In this document: positions 6,145 to 6,475 of the stretch, piece after piece
Numbering within the stretch: the stretch's first letter is position 1
Layout: the number at the start of each line of letters is the position of its first letter
Notes under the pieces: generated by a model
The model's database searches: none
Seen by the model: only the letters and a program-made list of their open reading frames with translations
Told to the model about the DNA's origin: nothing
NCBI GenBank assembly: GCA_035646635.1
Contig: DASRPA010000252.1
Coordinates: forward strand, 1-6,475
Source: JACDAL01 sp035646635
GTDB taxonomy: Bacteria; Actinomycetota; CADDZG01; WHSQ01
Reading direction: 5' to 3'
Length of the DNA: 6,475 nucleotides
Translations under genes and position numbers: made by a program

Positions 6145-6475
6145 TCAGTTCATCGTCGGGTCGAAGGGCATCATTGACAACATCTTGTAGGCGTCGCCCT
6201 TGCGGCGCAGCACTGAAGACCACAACCGGGTGGGCTCGGGACTGAAGACATCATCGGGCCGGGCCTCCTCAACGATCCAGGCCTCTGCATTGAGCTCGGC
6301 CTCAAGCTGAGAGGGCCCCCACCCGGAATGTCCCGCGAACACGCGCGCCCTCATGAGTCCTGGAGGCGTCTCGCCCGCACCCAAGAGCCCGATCGAGCCG
6401 ACCACCGGCTGGGTGACGAGCTCCGGGTGCTCGAACTCGGCCACGATTATCGCTCGGGCGGGCTCCACCGGGCCC
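6145..6475 (-). CDS. AlgH/YqgE family protein (UPF0301), 5'-truncated by the window edge
   Basis: The last 109 residues are visible; the frame runs off the right edge with GPVEPARAIIVAEFEHPE, matching the conserved GGPV.P region near the N-terminal third of YqgE/AlgH proteins. Further family signatures are RVFAGHSGWGPSQLEAEL, the DVFSPEPTRLW segment and the C-terminal MMPFDPTMN. The family is a compact soluble fold (about 180-200 residues) of uncertain function; AlgH was named from alginate regulation in Pseudomonas, which need not apply here. The GTG at 6468 is only an internal valine, not the start. The gene is followed 35 bases later on the same strand by the DUF4383 gene. No frameshift is seen in the visible part. 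Confidence 0.9.
   Translation of the reverse strand, partial: GPVEPARAIIVAEFEHPELVTQPVVGSIGLLGAGETPPGLMRARVFAGHSGWGPSQLEAELNAEAWIVEEARPDDVFSPEPTRLWSSVLRRKGDAYKMLSMMPFDPTMN

Noticed and set aside
1..6475. CRISPR array, tRNA/rRNA genes, transposase or terminal inverted repeats of an insertion sequence
   Set aside because: None seen on either strand: no regularly spaced repeats, no tRNA-like cloverleaf recognised, and no transposase domain in any frame. The direct repeats flanking the SDR block have no inverted ends or associated recombinase.

Overview
This is a high-GC bacterial fragment. A VapBC toxin-antitoxin pair, a DUF4383 membrane protein, an AlgH/YqgE protein, an actinobacterial-style SDR and a probable leaderless promoter together suggest Actinomycetota, possibly a Thermoleophilia/Solirubrobacterales-like lineage. 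That placement is inference; there is no rRNA or marker gene here.

Layout: (1) 77-702, minus strand: a VapBC pair with overlapping stop and start codons, driven by a probable leaderless promoter that overlaps a palindrome. (2) About 738-895: a gene-free diverged repeat (copy A). (3) 908-1651, minus: a short-chain dehydrogenase/reductase interrupted by a -1 and a +1 frameshift. (4) 1694-2373, plus, divergent from the SDR: a protein related to the CTP synthase C-terminal amidotransferase domain. Its nucleophile codon is an in-frame TGA, as in the selenoprotein version of this family, and a SECIS-like hairpin follows. One base is missing just after the TGA. (5) 2452-2697: a vapB 3' remnant joined to copy B of the repeat, running into (6) 2584-5715, plus: a large intact membrane-bound PAS-PAS-PAS-GGDEF-EAL cyclic-di-GMP protein. 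(7) 5777-6109, minus: a DUF4383 gene with two compensating frameshifts, downstream of (8) a partial AlgH/YqgE (UPF0301) gene that runs off the right edge.

Two things stand out. The first is the candidate selenocysteine protein at 1694-2373. The second is that the SDR/CTPS-like block lies between two diverged direct repeats. Copy A is the vapB upstream region plus what looks like a decayed 5' end of the GGDEF-EAL gene. Copy B is a vapB C-terminal stub plus the live 5' end of that gene. This suggests that vapBC and the GGDEF-EAL gene were once divergent neighbours, before a duplication or insertion separated them.

Five single-base indels fall in three small genes, while the 3.1-kb GGDEF-EAL gene has none. 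These could be real gene decay or sequence errors; the sequence alone cannot decide.
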